Below, piece by piece: positions 8,269 through 19,400 of a stretch of 64,000 bases of DNA (position 1 is the first letter of the stretch; each line of letters begins with the position of its first letter). Position numbers and translations under genes: made by a program. The DNA comes from Chloranthus sessilifolius. Lineage: Eukaryota; Streptophyta; Magnoliopsida; Chloranthales; Chloranthaceae. The notes below the pieces were generated by a model that ran no database searches, had not been told where the DNA came from, and saw nothing but the letters and a program-made list of their open reading frames with translations. Location: assembly GCA_021018995.1 (NCBI GenBank), contig CM037598.1, positions 78,572,671 through 78,636,670 on the forward strand. Reading direction: 5' to 3'.

Positions 8269-10749
8269 GAGCCTCCCACTCTCTCCATTAGTTCGGCATG
8301 GGGGGAGTCCAGGAGGTGGTTCCTGATGTTGCCTTCGTTCCAGCAGGAGAGGCTCGCTAGGTGGGGTTTCGGTCTCATTCTGGACCTCGAGCCTTTCAGG
8401 CTCGATCGAGGATTGGTTGGGGCGTTGATTAAGTGATGGAGGGACGAGCAGCAGACGCTGCTATTCCTTATCGGGATGATGCACTCCCGACCCCAAAAGA
8501 TTGGGTGTGGATTACGGGGGTCTGATTCGAGGGCATGGCCGTGACGGGTCAGATGCTGCCCAATTATCAGGAGGCGTGTGGCACTTTCTTCGGGTGTCAG
8601 TATACTTTCATTGCCAGGTCAGGGACCAGTATGATCAGAACGACCTAGTTCGTCGATGAGTTCAGTGAGGGCTTCGTTCTGCAGAGGCGATTCAGGGAGA
8701 CACCGATAAATTATGAGGTGCGTCGTCAGTTAGTGGATGCTTGCCAACTAGTGATGGTGCCTGGCCTGACGACGGATAGGGAGATCAGAGCCTTTCTTAT
8801 GCACTTTTTTGGAGGCGTCCACTTCTCTGCCTCTACGAGGGGGGTGGTGAGCAGGATTTTCCTCACCCTCCTCGGGGATCTCGAGTAGATTGGCGCTTAC
8901 GCCTAGGGGGCGGCAGCACTTGCTCACTTATACGAGCAGGTGTTTAGGCGAGGGTGGGGAGCCAACACCATAGGCGATTTTATCCCATTTCTTCAGGTGA
9001 GTGGAGTCAAAGTTATTTGTTTATTTATTATTCTCATTTTTTTTTCTTAATAAAATATTTGTTGTTGTCTCGTTTTCCTCGTAGATATGGGCATATGATC
9101 ACTTTATGCTCTTGTGCCCACGGTTCCCAACTGGGACCGTTCACGTCTTCCCCCGCATGCGTGTGGAGGGCGGCTATTGGAGATGTCTGGAGATCGTCAG
9201 ACCTCCAAGTCTCCCCGAGGGCTGTTCGAGGACATGTACTCCGCATAAGTAGTGTATATTTTGGTTCTTTTGGTGTATTTTTGTCGTGCTTTGGGTTTAC
9301 TAATAGGTTTGATCTTTCAGGTCATTTGGAGGTCGTATGCGGACGACGAGGATGTGGATCAGGCTGTTATATAGTCTAGTCAGCAGTTCTTTCAAAGGGA
9401 CATATGAGTCCTCTCCTTTGAGAAAGTAATGAGGATTCATGTGTCCCGGGTCGTTCCTTAGCTAGGGCTTCATCAGGGAGTCCCCCCGGAGCTTCTCACG
9501 CATGTCGCGAAGAAGATGATCGGTCCCTCTGGCTGAATTTTTAGTGATACTATGAGAGCTCAACCCTAAGACTTTGAGGCTGGGGGGACTCTAATCACAG
9601 GTGCTCGTGATGATGCGGGCACTCAGGAGTACCAGATCTGGTATCGTCATCTTGGTGGGGGTCGTCTCTTTAGGCGGGCCTCCTTCCAGGGGAGTCGCCT
9701 GTTTGGTGTTGGAGGGCCTAAGTCTGTCTCCACTCTGAGGGAGAGACTGTCCGAGATGGAGAGGAGCTAGATTGGCCCGGGTGTCCGTGGAGCGTTAGAT
9801 GCTCTTTAGAGATCTCTGGGGGCAATGGGTGCTTCTGCCCGCCCAGATGAGACCCTCATAGCTTCGCTGGGCCACTCCATAGCAGATGCTAGGGAGGCGG
9901 AGCAGCTGACGGTGGCCCAGCTAGCAGCCGCTCGTCGAGATTTGGTGAGTGTTATGTTTATGGTTTCAATGTTTTGTTTTGATCGATTGGTTCTACTTTG
10001 TTTATTGATGTGTTTTCTTCCTGCTTTGCTTTATATAGGATGCCTTGAGCGAGAACAATCTCTTGTCCCAGCATATCAGCTTTCTCGAGTGCATGCAATC
10101 TAGTCATGATTAGATCTGGGCTAACCTAGTTTCTGAGATCGAGAGGCTAGTAAGTGTTTGATTTTGTTTAGTTCTCTTGTAAGTTTAATTTTTCTTTAGT
10201 GTCTCATGTTTTTTATTGGTCTCATGTTTGTAGAGAGCAGAGCTTGTTGCTGGCGCTCCCACCTTTGATCCTTCTTTCGTTGCATCCTCTAGTAGGGAGG
10301 ATCCGAAGGTAGCTCACCTTCGAGTTGAGTTAGAGCACTGGGTGAGTTCTTTGTTTGAGTTTATGTTATATGCTTTTGTATTATCTTGTCGTTTATATTT
10401 TTCTAAGATTTTCTTGGAATTCTTTTCAGCGGAAGGTCTCTGAAGATCGGCAAACTTCAGACACCACTACGGCCTCATTGCATTTGGATAGTTAGGTATG
10501 ACGAGTTTAGAGTGTTTTTGTTGTGTATTATTATGTGTTTTGTTTATCTGACCGTTTTTTTCTTTGTTTTGTTTGTTTGCAGGCTGTTCCTGACTCTACC
10601 CCTAAGGATACCCCTCAGGACCCCCTATGATATTTCCACCCTTCCTCTCCAGGTATAATTGCATAATATGCAGTTCTTTATTATTCTTATTTGGTTTTCC
10701 TATATCTGATGCATGTTTGTCTTATATTAATGACAGTCTATAACCGCGG

Positions 10750-12186
10750 TGATGCCTTGCTACTTATATGTATCTAATTAAGTCTTAACCTATTGCAAGC
10801 GCACAATGAAAATTGTAATGCTAGTATACGATCGTTCCTACGAGGAAGTGATGTATCTTTGTATGTATTAATTTAAAGATAACTTATATTTATCTTTAAG
10901 ATTCTAAACTACTTGAGAAATGTGAATAAAAGAATGGTTTTTTAAACTAAAGTGCAATAAAATAAATCCTAATATTCAAACTTCTAGATTCTGGTCGTCA
11001 ATCAGTTTTCTTCTGTTCTCAGATATTTATGAAATTAAAAATACCGTTACACTATATATCAAGTCTCTTAGCATCAGGTATCAATCAAAACTAGAATCTT
11101 ATCAATACAGAGTTAATCTAATTAACAATCAACAAAAAATTTGGGCGTCAATCAAACTCTAGAAAATTAAAGATGAAAAATAAAATACCGTTACACTAAT
11201 ATGCAAATCTTAACCTGATTCATCAATTCAAATCAAAAGTTAGAAAAAGCAGTAAATTGCAATAAAAATAAATTTAAATTAGAAAGCAAAGTAACTATAT
11301 CTTTCACTCCTCAGTCGCAGGCGTCAATTGCTTCTGAAAAACTACAGATATCTGCACTAATCTTCCAACTCTCAATCCCAGTCGTCAATTGTGATCGAGG
11401 AACCTTGGATATCTAAACTAAACTAAACTAAATTTTTTATTGGAAGAAAACCCAACCTCAGTTGTCAATTAATTTTGAGAATTCCTTCGATAAGATTTCC
11501 TATATACTGAGCCCTTTTATTTATAGATCATAAGGAGCCGGTTTACATTGATCTAATTCTAATAAAAGAAACTACTAAAACAAAAGTATTTTAATATAAT
11601 TCTAATTCCTAATTGTATATTCCTTGCTTTCAGTGGTTGATGCGCTTTGGACTTTTCTCCTTAATTTTAGCAATCGAGATCTTTAGGAGTCTTTCTTCAT
11701 CAATCTTATCAGATCCGTGATTCACCAAACTTCTAATTCAAGAGTTCTTCTAAATTGTGCATGACAGTGTAGATTGCTTCACGTGATCAGCAGCAATGAG
11801 AGCTTCATTCTATATAATCGTAAATTATGATTTCTTTTCTTTACAGCTTTTCTCTGGACGAATCTATATTACAAACAATTGTTTTCTTTCTGTATCGTAC
11901 TTCACTTTGAACGTCTTCTTTGAAGAATCATAAATTACGATTTCTTATTTCTTTGGCTTTGTTCAATCGTAAAGCACGATTTCTTGGCTTCCAGCACACA
12001 TCGAATCATTTTTACGTTCATTCGTCTTTATTACTACTTTTTGAGTTCATTTTGACGAAGATTAATACTTTGATTCTATTTTATTAATTTTCCTTAATAT
12101 TTGCACATCATTAATTTTTTAGTAGCAAACTGGAGTTTAACAGCACTAAGTTAAGGTGATAAATTGGTAAATTATGTGACTGATCA
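10750..12186 (-). mobile_element. Solo LTR (TGAT...ATCA), first copy
   Basis: Reverse-complement match over its whole length to 57713-59163. Ends are TGATGCC and CTGATCA in plus orientation. No gag or pol adjoins it. The flanks (CGCGG and GGTGC) do not form a target duplication, so the edge may be altered. It lies in the PMD gene near an exon boundary. Confidence 0.7.
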
Positions 12187-12759
12187 GGTGCCGCCTCCAC
12201 CTACTCCTTCGACGGATCCTCAGACAGTTGAGACGATCGAGTGTCTCCTTTGAGAGTGATCGGAGATGGTACGTTTTACTCCTTTCTATTCTTGTGCATT
12301 TATTTTATTATAAGTATAAGCCTTTCTTAGATCTAACATATATTTTTATGCAGGTTCGTCAGGTGGAGGAGATGCGCCTGAAGGTTGAGCTCGCTCGTGT
12401 CAGTCAGGAGGCTCGTTAGACTCCCCTAGATCATTTTGATTGGAGCTTTCAGGATGTAGTGGTTGATCTAGTTGTCCAGCAGAGGACTTGCTCGACGGAG
12501 TTGGAGAGTGCCCGAGCAACAGTGAAGGCGAAGGTGCAGGTTACAATCGATCTCTTACAGCATGAGCTGGCGAGGAGGACTGGGGAGATCCAGAGTGCAG
12601 TCACTCGCTTTGCTGGGTGGGAGTCGGAGGGTACTAGCTCCCTGGCGGGTCCACGCCGTACGTCTCATGAGCGTATGAAGGACTATGTTCGTGATGAGGC
12701 GGCTCTTCGTGAGTTGTTCTCTTCTAGCCACCCGTGTTCGCGGTCTAGGTGATCGGTTA

Positions 12760-13200
12760 GTCAGGTGAGAGAGGGAGGTTCTGTTGTCAGGCCTTCCTCT
12801 TCATTAAGGCCTCCGGTTGTCCCCCGGCCTTCAGTTAAAACTTCGGTGGGTAGGACGCCAGACCTGCTAGTCGAGGAGACTAGAGATAGTAGTGACCGAC
12901 CGACCTAGAGGCAATGGACTGAGTAGAGCATTTTGTACTTTTTCTTTCCTCTTTTCATTGTATATTCAGGGGGTATGCCTCCGGTGACACTTGTATAAGA
13001 TTTTTCATATATATATCAAGATGACCCTTTTCTTCAGATGTTGTACCTTTTTTAATCCTTTTGTTTCCTTTATCATTTGCTTTCTTGGATGTCGCCAACT
13101 GTTCTTAGGACTTGGTTGCTTCCGAGCTGGCCTAATAACAGTTGAAGATTACTTTTACCTACACAAGAAAACAAAATTATCAGTAATTTTTATTTCTCCC
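12760..13200. other. 3' end of the PMD gene, with conserved GGTATGCCTCCGG hairpin
   Basis: A Ser/Pro-rich coding tail fades out. At 12968-12982 AGGGGGTATGCCTCCGGTGA forms a small stem-loop that is preserved in element B at about 54490-54504 (GGAGGTATGCCTCCGGTGAC), where the gene body is gone. Position after the last exon suggests a 3'-end processing or termination signal; that is unproven. Confidence 0.4.
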
Positions 13201-14640
13201 CTTGGTAATTGTTAAGGGGGTGGTATCTCAAACCGAGGTTTGCTAACAAAGGAGATAAATATTATTATTCTTTTTTTTTTCTTCTATTTCTATTACATGG
13301 TGGGACTTTTAAAAGAAAGAAACAAAGCAATAAGGAAATAAGAAAATAAAATGAAACAATAAAATAAACTAAAAAAAATATCCCAGTGTAGGAGCTTAAT
13401 TGCATCGGCAACGTGGCGTCTTTGGTGACCTTCTTGGATGTTGTTTAATTATCTTGTTGTTCTGCATCCAACTATCCAACTACTGAACAAAAGAGGGTTC
13501 TTGATGCTATTTCGGAGTGTTGCAGGGGAGATTTCTCTGTCTTGGAACTTGTTTGCCTCAGCGAAGCAATGAATGAGTCTCTCATAAAGAGTATCTTACC
13601 ACACTTTTCAATTGGACTGGTAGCTTGGAACTTCTCCATTTGATAGTAATTCGAGATGTCGGGGGTGAATTTGCAACTTTTGCAACTCTTTTACAAAATA
13701 AAAAAATGCCCCAATTTCAAGTCGCAATGGTACTTTCCTGGGCTTTACAGATATCCAGAGTTATTCTGGGGCTATGAATATATTTGGGGAGTTAGTAACA
13801 AAGAAAATTCCCTTGTAGTGCTGCCACATCAGTGAGAATTTAGCTATTTCAGCTGTATATCGGTTTTGCCTTCTTGATAGTAATCATCATGTGCCATAAT
13901 TTTGATAGGGATGGGAAGAGCGATAGGTAGTAGTTGATTGCATCATTCATCATTCACGAGTTTTTGGTTTTATCATTAAAAAGAACTTGAAAAATTATTT
14001 GACTCATTGTCCGAAAAAAATAAATGGGTGAAAAGGGGTGAGGCTTAGTGATGTGGGGATAGCTTCCTATTTGATAACTTTTAAGAAAATAGTTAACAAT
14101 CTTTTTCTCGAGTGCAGTGTAGTGTCATAGTTGAGCTCTCCATCATGTGTTGGCACCATCAAAATCTCAAATTATACAATTAGCAGGAGTTTTATCCTCC
14201 CACCATCGTATGACGATATCTAATAGTGTGAAGATGTCAGGGATGCCCTCACAGTTTTGCTTATACTTCCCTGGATTCAATGACTCATTCATTCATTGCA
14301 TGCTCTCGTTTGGTTATGCTTCTTCTCTTTTTTTTAAGCATGTATGTCTATTTTTTTTAAACGACTTGCTAACACAAGAATTATGAGTTTTGATGGAACC
14401 TCGCATTTTCATTTTTTATGCTCTATCATCGACTCCAATGGTAGGACAGGGGGTGAGAATCCAATATTTTCTATGTTTTAAAAGAGGTTTCATGATCCGC
14501 TAGTCATTTTGATCAAATTGCCCGAATAAGAAGGTGGTCATGAGTTAGAAGATTTTAAAAGATAATTTCAAAGATAATGGCGTAGGACCGAATAACGATT
14601 TATGGTAACTACGAGGATGATAAACATAAGTACACATATC
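13201..14640. other. Element A spacer between PMD gene and pol
   Basis: No convincing coding sequence. From about 13670 it is collinear with 54740-55740 of element B (shared ATGCCCCA, GAAGATGTCAGGGATGCCCT, TGATGGAACCT), so it belongs to the element and lies between the convergent ends of the PMD gene (+) and pol (-). Confidence 0.5.
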
Positions 14641-14649
14641 TTGTTACAG

Positions 14650-16562
14650 GACATGATGATTATTGCGTTACGGGTAGTATTTCCTCAAGTACATAGTATT
14701 CCACGGGTTAGGAAGTACCCCCCATCTTGGTTCACTAGTTTGTAAGCATTTCTTGGGTACGCTACTGCTATCACATAAGGTCCCTCTCAATTTGGTTTCA
14801 GCATGCCTTTAGGGTGCGAGTACCGAGATGACATGATTTTCTTCAAGACTAAGTCTTCAATTTTGAAGTATTGCTTGAGAACCTTCTTATCGTAGCTCTA
14901 GTCACTCTCCTTTGATATACTTGTGCATGGTCAACTGCCCTTAGACCTTTCTCATCGAGTTGCTCCAACTAAGTTAGTAAAGCGACTCCTCTCATCTATG
15001 GATAGTTGATCATTGATCTGGATATGTAGGGATGACACTTATATTTCATATGGTTGAGCTGCTTCCATCCCATACGTGAGGAGGTAAGGAATTTGGCTAG
15101 TGGTTGTCCGAATGGAAGTCCTATTGTCCTAGAGTGCCTCTGGTAATCGATCAGGCATATCATTGCTTATTTTCACTGTTCATTTTAATATTCGGATCAG
15201 GGTTTCGTAGCTTTAGCTTATCCAATCCCTTGAGGGTAGAAGGGTGATGAGTGCTATAAGTCAATTTCATATTTCTTGCACAACTTCTTTATCTTCTCAG
15301 TAATGAATTATGGTCAATTATTAGTAATGATCATCCTGGGAACTCCGAACCTTGGGATAATATTCCGAATAATGAACTTCACTAATGTTGAGGCAGTGAT
15401 ATTGACATATGACTCAGTCTCTACCCATTTAGTGTAGTATTCGGTTGCTGTGAGGATGAAGGCTTTTTTATGAGTGTTCCCGACTGTGTCAGTGAATGGC
15501 ATAATTATATCGAAGGCCCATATTGTGAATGGCCATGGTGAGACCGTGGAATTTAGGGCTATTGATGGTGCCTTGATGAGCGCATTGTCTAACTAACATT
15601 GCTAGCAGCGCTAGACATATTTGTAACAGCCTGACGTCATCTTTGGCCAACAATAGCCCTGCCTCATGATCTTTGTTGAGAGTTTCTGGCTGCCGACATG
15701 AGTGCCGCACATGCTTGCGTGTGCTTCATGGATGACAAATTGCCCTTTTGCTTCAGTGACACAACATAGCAGGACCCCTTTGACAAATGCTTCCTTATAA
15801 AGTACCTTGTCTAGGATGCAAAATTTCACACATTTGTTCCTCATGATTTTTTGTTCGATTTTTGAGGCGTAGGGAGGAATATGCTGGTGTTTCAGGAAGT
15901 TTCAGATGCCATAGTACCATGGGTGCCCATCGTCGTCAGGTGATTACTGGAATCTAAACGTTGCAATGGTCGCCTCTTTCTTAATGGGAACTTCTGGAGT
16001 AGTTTCTTCTTCGACTTGAGGAGCTTTTGATAAAATTGGCAATTCTGCTTTGACCTTCCAAGCTACTTCGTGTGCGGGGTGCTGAGTTTTTCGATGATGA
16101 AGGATTTAGTACTTTGTTAGATCAGTATTTGTATAATAGAGGCTAAAGTGGCTAAAGAATCTGCTAGTTCATTCTCTAGTCTTGGAATGTGGTAAAGGAA
16201 ATTCTTTTTAAATTCTTTATCAGAAATTGAGCAAGTTCTGGGTAAGCCATTAGTCTCCTTTCCTTCGTCTTCCATTCTCCGAATACCCATGATATCACAA
16301 GTTTGGAATCGTCGATAGTTTTCAACTATTTGATCCCTAGTTGCAATGCAACTCGTAGTCTGGCGATGAATGCCTTGTATTCGGCGACGTTATTAGTGAC
16401 TGGGAATTCAAGCTGAAAGGCTTTTGGTATCACAATTCCTTTAGGGCTTATAGTTAGACTATCCTGATGCCCTTCCCTTTCTGGTTCAGAGCCTCATTGA
16501 AGTATAATGTCCAAGATATTTTATCAGATTCTTCTTGAATCGAGAGTAGGTCTTCATCGGGA
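14650..16562 (-). pseudogene. Element A integrase and extra RNase H segment, broken
   Basis: On the minus strand from right to left: a second RNase H-like region (SWTLYF, then SPKGIVIPKAFQLEFPVTNN followed by VAEYKAF), the HHCC zinc-binding segment (HEAHASMCGTHVGSQKL, then YCWPKM), the integrase core (LTATEYYTKWVETESY, IIPRFGVPRMIITNN) and the C-terminal RAVDHAQVYQRRV(T)RA stretch. Integrase inserts the cDNA. The dual RNase H arrangement is characteristic of the Tat lineage. Many frameshifts and stops. The gene continues on the far side of nested element C1, at 29563, where the duplicated AAATT marks the insertion point. Confidence 0.75.
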
Positions 16563-16567
16563 AAATT
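16563..16567. repeat. Target-site duplication of C1, left (AAATT)
   Basis: Identical to 29563-29567 and directly adjoining both LTR termini. Confidence 0.95.
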
Positions 16568-19212
16568 TGTGACAGCCCGGATTTCGGCACCCCGAAACCC
16601 GTGCCATCAGCACGATCATCCTGACCGTGCCCTTTAGCTAAGCACGGAACACTGGTATATCAAGCATCAAAAAGTATAATAACAAAATTTCAGAATTTAA
16701 ATCTATATTAATCAACTCTCCAAAAGACAGTTCTACCCTCATGCCTCTGCATGAATGGAGAACCGATCCGAACCATCGATGATAGAAATCATCACGGATG
16801 GTTCGTCCCAAAAGAGAAATCCCAACTCCTCATATACATGATTTTAAACAAAATAAAGGCTTGACATACCAAGCCGTACAAAAACCTCTCCAAGAATCTC
16901 TCAAAGTGGCACAACGGAGTCCTCTAGAAGAAGTCCTCTGGAGGTGGCTCCAACTCGTCACCGGCCGCAAGGTCCGACTCGCCGGGATCAGCGTCTCCTG
17001 AAGCCTCGGCAGCTGCTAGTAGTGGACCTGCGACGTATAGTCTATAGGGTGAGCTACATCCTAGCTCAATAGGGAACAAACACAGTTGAACATATAAATT
17101 ATGACTCACATATATTCCATGATATGCCATGCATGATGTGTCTATGCAATTATTGATGAAACAGTTAAAAAGCATTTCGTTTTACTGTTGATTACATATG
17201 TTTTCATTTACTCATGAATGATGCTGAAAAGGCCTAAAGCAAAACTTAAACTTTCAACTTAAGTAATCCCCGAGCAATATAGCATCGAGCCCCGATGAGA
17301 TACCCATCATCGTCATCTATATAGACAGTTTTAACCGTATTCCCTGGGAATACTAATAGTACCCAAGCCCCTTTCCCCTGGGGATTGGTGGCGGGGTTTC
17401 ACTTGTCTCAATCAACACCCCTGGGGTGTGCTTACTATGTACGGATAAGCCTCCGCACTGGCCTACGGTTTCGCCGCCGTATCGGTCATGGATATCTTGC
17501 CGTGTCAGTCGTGGATATCCCGCCACGTCGGTGGGGTACCCTATCAAACCTCAAATAACAAAAATATCGGTGCCTTACATATAGTTATTCACCGTGTAAT
17601 TGTGCTATCTTATATCAGTTAGGCCCTATCAAACATGATTCAATCCTTGGATACATCCCTGGGATGTATCCATTTACTTGCATCACACTTGATGCTTTTA
17701 TCTCTTTACTTCTTCATCCCCTGGGGATGGCTCATTAGTTTACTCTTATGAATGTCACACACACACGCTTTTCACAATTCTTTAAGCAGTAAAATATTCG
17801 AATTGAACTCTATATCACTACATACATGCTCTTGTAAAATAAGGTACATGTTCAAGGTGTTCCCTACCTCAAGTCTTCATTTGATCACTGCATCAAGGTC
17901 CCACGTGGCTCCTTGTGCACAAGTCCACACGTACCACCTATGGTACCACATAACAGGTGAAACACATCACAAGGGATGCAATAAAGAAGGTATAAGATCC
18001 TCCAAGAATCTTAAAGTCAAATCCAAAAGTCAACATAATTTATGTCAGTCGATTAATCGAACTCCAAAATCGATTAATCGAATCTGATTCGATTAATCGA
18101 TTTCCAAAATCGATTAATCGAAGGTCAATATCGATTAATCGAAGCAATTTCGATTAATCGAAATTCTCCTTTTCTCAAAGTCCATTCTCAGTTCGAACAG
18201 TCGAGTTTTCATTCGATTAATCGAATCTAATTTCGATTAATCGAAATTCTTCTTTCATAAAGTAATTTCCTTTGTTGACGATTGAGTTTCATTCGATTAA
18301 TCGAATCAATTTCGATTAATCGAAATTCTTCTTTTCGCAAGGTAGACTCTCGGTTGACGATTGAAGTTTCACAAGTTGATTAATCGATTCCAAATCGATT
18401 AATCGAAAACTAAATCGATTAATCGAAATCCCATTTCGATTAGTCGATTTTCATAAATCATTTCCTCCAACCCACAGGGGTCCTTTGGAGGTTCTCGATC
18501 GATTAATCGATCCCCAAATCGATTAATCGAAATCCAAATCGATTAATTGAAATTAAGTTCGATTAATCAAATATCCTCGACTTTTCAACTTCTGGCCAAT
18601 TTCGATTAATGAAACCTAATTTCGATTAATCGAATTGTCGATTCGACCCCTTTTTGTTCTTCCTAATCTTCTCACACTTTTCTTCTATTTTTCTAAGCCA
18701 TTATCCTAAGATTTAAACTATTTTTAACTACCATTTAGCCTCTATAATCTATGCATTTGATTTACAAAATTTTACCTTGAATCAATCTCAAATTGATTTC
18801 AAATCTAGGGTTGGAAGGCTAGGGTTCCAGCTTTAGCTTTTTAGCGGATCCCTTGCGTTGAATCGGCCTCTTTAATACTTGAATCCTTCCTTCCTCAACT
18901 AGCCTTTACTCCTTGCATTAATCACTCTTTTTACTCTCTCTCTTCTTTACTCTCCTTCAACAACCCAAAATACCCATCTAGGGTTATTAAACCCTTTTAT
19001 CCCTCTCTTAGTTTGTGTGTTGAGCACATGCACCTCAATAGGTATATGCGACTTCATATTTACAACACACACCATGCAGTCACTCAAGCTATCACATCTC
19101 GTCCGTTCATCACATCCTATGCTAACTCTTGATCTCCTGATTGGTCAAACTTGTGACCAATCGGGCACGGATCCCGAGGTCATAGTTTTGCGTGATTTTT
19201 CGGGCTATTACA
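16568..19212 (-). repeat. C1 3' LTR (2645 bp)
   Basis: Starts TGTGACAGCCCGG, ends GGGCTATTACA. It contains palindromic CCCTGGG-type words (e.g. near 17343, 17375, 17419, 17670 and 17718) and an array of about twenty TCGATTAATCGA palindromes at 18049-18640. A purine-tract complement follows directly at 19213. Confidence 0.93.
18049..18640. repeat. TCGATTAATCGA palindrome array in the C1 3' LTR
   Basis: About twenty copies, mostly perfect 12-bp palindromes, with a few variants (ATTAGTCGA, ATTAATTGA). Starts at 18049, 18070, 18089, 18110, 18131 and 18150 are spaced 19-21 bp, about two helical turns. Between 18213 and 18373 a higher-order unit of about 80 bp repeats. The same motif is arrayed in the other three C LTRs and upstream of the extra ORF. 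Confidence 0.92.
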
Positions 19213-19228
19213 TCCTCCCCACCTTGGG
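19213..19228 (-). other. C1 polypurine tract
   Basis: Minus strand CCCAAGGTGGGGAGGA abuts the 3' LTR start (TGTAATAGCC). This is the plus-strand DNA primer site of LTR elements. The C2 equivalent is at 34676-34691. Confidence 0.85.
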
Positions 19229-19400
19229 AATTTTCGTCCTCGAAAATAACCCAAGGTTTGTCTCTTTGGGTCTCTTTCTCTAATTCCCCCCCCCCTTCTC
19301 ACACTCCAGGTGAGGTGGTCCAGGAGACCCAGAGGCATTTAAGCATTCACACATTCACACAGACAAGTATGGAAGTAAAATTTAACAAAAATGCTTAATG

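Larger units (their letters stand above)
7113..12752 (+). pseudogene. Plant mobile domain (PMD) gene with introns, antisense inside element A
   Basis: This gene lies opposite to gag-pol, between pol and the 3' LTR. Likely exons: 7113-7349, 8269-8996, 9085-about 9248, 9321-9944, 10039-10149, 10234-10341, 10430-10495, 10583-10652, about 12187-12268 and 12354-12752, nearly all bounded by GT...AG (GTGAGT donors are common). PMD hallmarks are RWGFGLILDLEPFRLDRGLV followed by GALIK, then ITGV(stop)FEGMAVTGQ, VIWRSYADDEDVDQAV, and SFEKVMRIHVSRVVP(stop)LGLHQGVPP, which corresponds to the family's RVLRQFGLHQ(G/x)IP block. Later exons are charged and probably coiled-coil (RQVEEMRLKVELARVSQEAR). In-frame stops and a frameshift near 8450 make it a pseudogene. 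A solo LTR interrupts it at 10750-12186. PMD proteins (MAIN/MAIL family, PF10536) are known in plants both as nuclear host silencing or expression factors and as transposon-encoded copies. The function of this copy is inferred only. Confidence 0.7.

Noticed and set aside
18049..18640. CRISPR-like array (short repeat, about 20-bp period)
   Set aside because: The repeat is a 12-bp palindrome with only about 8-bp spacers, in plant retrotransposon LTRs. No cas genes; eukaryotic context.
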